Under the pieces are notes generated by a model that searched no databases, was not told the origin of the DNA, and saw nothing but the letters and a program-made list of their open reading frames with translations. Made by a program: the position numbers and the translations under genes. This document shows positions 61,512 through 64,000 of a DNA stretch of 64,000 bases, piece by piece (within the stretch, counting starts at the first letter, position 1; the number at the start of each line of letters is the position of its first letter). Source of the DNA: Halothece sp. PCC 7418 (GTDB taxonomy: Bacteria; Cyanobacteriota; Cyanobacteriia; Cyanobacteriales; Rubidibacteraceae); assembly GCF_000317635.1 (NCBI RefSeq), contig NC_019779.1:806001-870000 (forward strand). The letters are read 5' to 3'.

Positions 61512-61614
61512 GAACGCGATCGCGTAACAGATGCAGAGTCTGATCCCCTAGCATAGATAAATTCAAATCGCACTAAAAACTGACTCAATCATTCATTATT
61601 TTGCATTTATAAAG
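61512..61614 (+). repeat. island repeat, copy H
   Basis: GAACGCGATCGCG, a degenerate centre (CAGATGCAGAGTCTGATCCC), the CATAGATAAATTCAAATCGC block, then ACTAAAAACTGACTCAATCA and a TTTGCATTTATAA tail, the last two shared with copy A. It separates yefM-yoeB from mntA-hepT. Confidence 0.85.
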
Positions 61615-61748
61615 GTTTCGCCTCATTGAAAAACTGCTCTCGAATTAAAGGAGTTAACCTCTTGTTCAATGATGATTTCTACCTTACACTTTATCATTAA
61701 TTTAGTTACAATGTTTGTAAATCAATTGCATTCACACTTTTAATTATT

Positions 61749-62072
61749 ATGGTGACTCATAATACACTATTCATGATTGATCGCAATTTTGTTATTTCTA
61801 CTCTTGAAGAAAATTTAGATAAAGTTAAAAGTTTTGGAATTAAATCTCTTGCTCTTTTTGGTTCTGTTTCTCGTAATGAAGCAACGCCAGATAGCGATTT
61901 AGATTTTTTGGTAGAGTTTGAAGGTGCTGCGACATTTGATGGTTATATGGATCTAAAGTTTTTTCTTGAAGATCTCTTTAATAAGAAGGTCGATCTGGTA
62001 ACTCGACGATCTCTCAAACCGCAACTTACTGAAAAAGTTCTAAAAGAAGCAATTTATGTCACGGAGTCTTAA
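61749..62072 (+). CDS. mntA: MntA-type antitoxin (minimal nucleotidyltransferase)
   Basis: A 107-aa nucleotidyltransferase with the diagnostic GSX10DXD motif (GSVSRNEATPDSDLDFLV, about residue 37). In MntA-HepT systems this enzyme AMPylates the toxin's tyrosine and so silences it. The start may be the first ATG or the one eight codons later (MIDRNFV). It overlaps hepT by 17 bp. Confidence 0.9.
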   Translation: MVTHNTLFMIDRNFVISTLEENLDKVKSFGIKSLALFGSVSRNEATPDSDLDFLVEFEGAATFDGYMDLKFFLEDLFNKKVDLVTRRSLKPQLTEKVLKEAIYVTES

Positions 62073-62418
62073 ACTTTATTTAGAAGATATACTTAACAGT
62101 ATTCGTAAGATAAAAAGCTATACGAACCAAATGACTCAAGCTGAGTTATCAGAAGATGAACTTAAGTTTGATGCAGTTGTTTATAACCTACAAATTATTG
62201 GAGAAGCAACAAAAAATATTCCAGAAGATATCAGAGATCGACAAATACATATCGAATGGAAAAAGATAATTGCGCTACGGAATATTATCACTCATGCTTA
62301 TTTCTCTATCGATGATGAAATTGTCTGGGATATCATTCAAACAAAACTCGATCCTCTCAAAACTTGTATAGAATTGATTCTTAAAACTGAAAATTTGGAA
62401 GATAATAATGAGTTGTAG
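62056..62418 (+). CDS. hepT: HepT-type HEPN ribonuclease toxin
   Basis: A 120-aa DUF86/HEPN protein. The active RX4HXY motif is RNIITHAY (about residue 75). Other family parts are LYLEDILNSIRKIKSYT, FDAVVYNLQIIGEATKNIP. It cuts RNA when not modified by MntA. Its stop codon is the first triplet after GAGTTG and lies at the very start of repeat copy I. Confidence 0.92.
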   Translation: MSRSLKLYLEDILNSIRKIKSYTNQMTQAELSEDELKFDAVVYNLQIIGEATKNIPEDIRDRQIHIEWKKIIALRNIITHAYFSIDDEIVWDIIQTKLDPLKTCIELILKTENLEDNNEL

Positions 62419-62484
62419 CGCGCTAGCAAAGACGGAATCTGATCGCGCACTATAAATAAATTCCAATCGTACTCAAAAATTAAT
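62415..62484 (+). repeat. island repeat, copy I
   Basis: GTAGCGCGCTAGCAAAGACG, GAATCTGATCGCGCACTATA, AATAAATTCC, AATCGTACTCAAAAAT. It includes the hepT stop codon and separates hepT from the DUF3800 gene. Confidence 0.9.
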
Positions 62485-62509
62485 AAATGCTCCCTTCAGC
62501 AAATGAATA

Positions 62510-63649
62510 TTAATTTTCTGTTGTTCTATTTTCAAGAAATTCAGTTACATATTCTATCGCATTAGTTCCCTCTCCGGTTTGAGCATCTAAAGATTCAGGT
62601 GTAAAATTTTGTTGTGGCCAGTGAAGTTCAATTATAAGTTCAAAAAGATTAAGGTTATCGAGTTTTTTAAAGAACCGTTTTTCTTTTTTTAGAGTATTTT
62701 TGCTCTTGTTGGATTTTTTATTGATACCCTCTATATAGTTACTTGCCCAAAAGGAGATACAACCCGCCATAATATCTGCAAGTTGAATTCTAGGATCAAC
62801 CTTAGAATTTTCAAATTTAATTTTGCGAGCTTTTAATGGGAACATGTAGCTACGTGTATCATATCCAATTAGAGTTGTTTGTGTATCTGGCTCCATCATC
62901 ATTTCTAAAATATCTTGTGTTGCAGAGATTGGTTTTGAATCATCATGTATTAAATTGAATGGGCGATTTAATTCTTCACCCCATCGAACACAGTGTAAAT
63001 AAAAAGATGGGATAGCTGGATCTAAAGATAGATGATCATTTCCTAATAAAATTTCTTCTATATAGTCATAGGATTTAAGTATGATACTCAGTAAACCTTG
63101 AAAATATTCAACCTCTTGATTATCACCTAAATTTAGCATTGTTTCTACAATCGAATAAAATGCTTCTATAGAAGAAACTGTTTGATAGCGAATCATTGCG
63201 ACAAAATTATGAAGTAGTTGCTTAAAAGCAGATTCACCATAAAACGCGGGGAAACAAAAATAACATAGATTAGATAAAGCTATATTATAACCATATTTAT
63301 ATATATCAATATCATCTTGATGAGCACATTTTTCTAAAAGAATATCGATGATTTTGCCTATAGCTAAATATTTTTTGTGATAAATACTTACTTTTATTTT
63401 TTCGTGATTTGCTTGCGATGATGAAAGAAATCGAACTAGGTTATTTTCTCTTGATTTATTTCCTTTAATATCATCAGCAAATTTAGGATCGCTTACATGA
63501 TTACCAGAAAAAATAGAATTAATAATTGAATTGGCTTCTGATTTAGAATAATTAACAGATGCTAAGGTAAATATTGGTTGTTGAAAATCTACAAGATTCG
63601 CACCAGTATTACCAGATTCATCAAATGCGATTAGAGGATTTTCTGCCAT
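62510..63649 (-). CDS. DUF3800 family protein (RNase H-like fold)
   Basis: A 379-aa protein with the DUF3800 marks: IAFDESGNTGANLVDFQQPIFTLASVNY at the start (DES), and VDPRIQLADIMAGCISFWASNYIEG near the end (QLAD). Family members are predicted RNase H-like enzymes often found in defence and mobile islands. The gene is more AT-rich than the backbone and uses AT-ending codons heavily, which suggests recent acquisition. Function unknown. Confidence 0.8.
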   Translation of the reverse strand: MAENPLIAFDESGNTGANLVDFQQPIFTLASVNYSKSEANSIINSIFSGNHVSDPKFADDIKGNKSRENNLVRFLSSSQANHEKIKVSIYHKKYLAIGKIIDILLEKCAHQDDIDIYKYGYNIALSNLCYFCFPAFYGESAFKQLLHNFVAMIRYQTVSSIEAFYSIVETMLNLGDNQEVEYFQGLLSIILKSYDYIEEILLGNDHLSLDPAIPSFYLHCVRWGEELNRPFNLIHDDSKPISATQDILEMMMEPDTQTTLIGYDTRSYMFPLKARKIKFENSKVDPRIQLADIMAGCISFWASNYIEGINKKSNKSKNTLKKEKRFFKKLDNLNLFELIIELHWPQQNFTPESLDAQTGEGTNAIEYVTEFLENRTTEN

Positions 63650-63777
63650 ATTAAAATTAAGGTTTGTTTTTACTTCTAATATAGCAGTCAGAAATTATGT
63701 ATGAGCTTTAACCGTCCCTAGATTCTAGTGTTAGGGGAAATCAATTATTAGTTTTTAAGTTAATACTGATCTATAAA

Positions 63778-64000
63778 TTAATTATCCGCAACCAATTGTT
63801 TCTCATTCACCGATTTAGATTCCTGCTTCCCATTAGATCGCTGATTGCCATAATACATCAAAGGAATAATAAACAGCGTCAATGCAGAAGAGGTTAACAT
63901 CCCTGTTAATAATGTCCAGGCTAACCCAGACCACACGGGATCGCTGAGAATGGTTAACGTTCCTAACATGGTGGTGACACTGGTGAGGAGAATCGGGCGA
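63778..64000 (-). CDS. efflux RND transporter permease, C-terminal end (rest beyond window)
   Basis: The visible 74 codons encode the end of an AcrB/CzcA-type inner-membrane pump: RPILLTSVTTMLGTLTILSDPVWSGLAWTLLTGMLTSSALTLFIIPLMYYG, then a polar tail (NQRSNGKQESKSVNEKQLVADN). This is the last two transmembrane helices. The frame is open to the window edge, so the 5' part lies to the right. A diverged duplicate of the last about 62 codons is inside the island at 56.6 kb. Confidence 0.88.
   Translation of the reverse strand, partial: RPILLTSVTTMLGTLTILSDPVWSGLAWTLLTGMLTSSALTLFIIPLMYYGNQRSNGKQESKSVNEKQLVADN

Noticed and set aside
53709-62484. CRISPR array made by the island repeats
   Set aside because: The repeats are separated by whole genes of 0.4-3 kb, not by spacers of 30-40 bp, and vary in length and sequence.
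53709-62484. Integron attC sites
   Set aside because: The repeats lack the RYYYAAC and GTTRRRY core sites and no integrase gene is in the window; only the general arrangement is similar.

Overview
This window is a chromosomal segment of a cyanobacterium. The evidence is a set of genes found essentially only in oxygenic phototrophs: psbY, psbZ, a PAM68-type photosystem II assembly factor, NDH-1 subunits (ndhO, probable ndhP), pcyA for phycobilin synthesis, ftrV, the cruF/cruG carotenoid pair and the bifunctional FBPase/SBPase. The octamer GCGATCGC (HIP1) is very frequent, and the base composition is moderately AT-rich. I lean weakly towards the Halothece/Dactylococcopsis-type unicellular cyanobacteria, but nothing here fixes the genus.

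About 1-53 kb is an ordinary, mostly housekeeping backbone. It holds murC(partial)-murB-ybaB; an S9 peptidase; psbY; a sugar-nucleotide pyrophosphorylase/mutase-like fusion; ndhO; tenA; a GST; proA; the FBPase/SBPase gene; psbZ; ribH; an ArsA-type ATPase; a prohibitin; an agmatinase-family hydrolase; a Ser/Thr kinase; trmL; a LysM/M23 endopeptidase; rnhA; cruG and cruF; GNAT-ruvX-rpsO-PAM68; aroF; hspA; RNase II-rpsR-rpmG; tatA; pcyA; ftrV; several envelope proteins; a histidine kinase; carB; an MBL-fold hydrolase; dnaN; and a fasciclin protein. Five genes shorter than 65 codons are recognised (psbY, ndhO is slightly longer at 72, psbZ, tatA, ndhP-like), plus one unknown 27-codon reading frame with a good ribosome binding site. 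The intergenic spaces hold heptanucleotide tandem repeats (near 5.0, 9.3 and 34.5 kb), a pair of bulged-T hairpins that look like the ends of a non-autonomous IS200/IS605 element (about 14.85-15.19 kb), and a 9-bp hairpin that hides the hspA ribosome binding site and looks like an RNA thermometer.

About 53.5-63.7 kb is a different kind of region: an island of toxin-antitoxin and defence-type modules. In order they are a broken hicB, an 871-aa DNA methyltransferase fused to a C-terminal Mrr-like nuclease, a broken Rpn-type nuclease gene, a hicA(frameshifted)/hicB pair, a second hicAB pair, higBA, brnTA, yefM-yoeB, mntA-hepT, and a DUF3800 protein. Nine related copies of a HIP1-rich, roughly 40-135 bp repeat lie in this island, all in the same orientation. 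Between the Rpn pseudogene and the DUF3800 gene there is exactly one copy between each pair of neighbouring modules, whichever strand the modules are on. The island ends at the 3' end of an RND efflux transporter gene (continuing beyond the window), and a diverged copy of the last roughly 62 codons of that gene lies inside the island at 56.6 kb. I regard this repeat-punctuated cassette array as the most interesting feature of the window.

Most backbone genes stand alone or in short operons (murC-murB overlap by 4 bp; GNAT-ruvX overlap by 4 bp; histidine kinase-SRPBCC separated by 5 bp; rpmG-rpsR-RNase II on one strand). No tRNA, rRNA, CRISPR array or replication origin was found.
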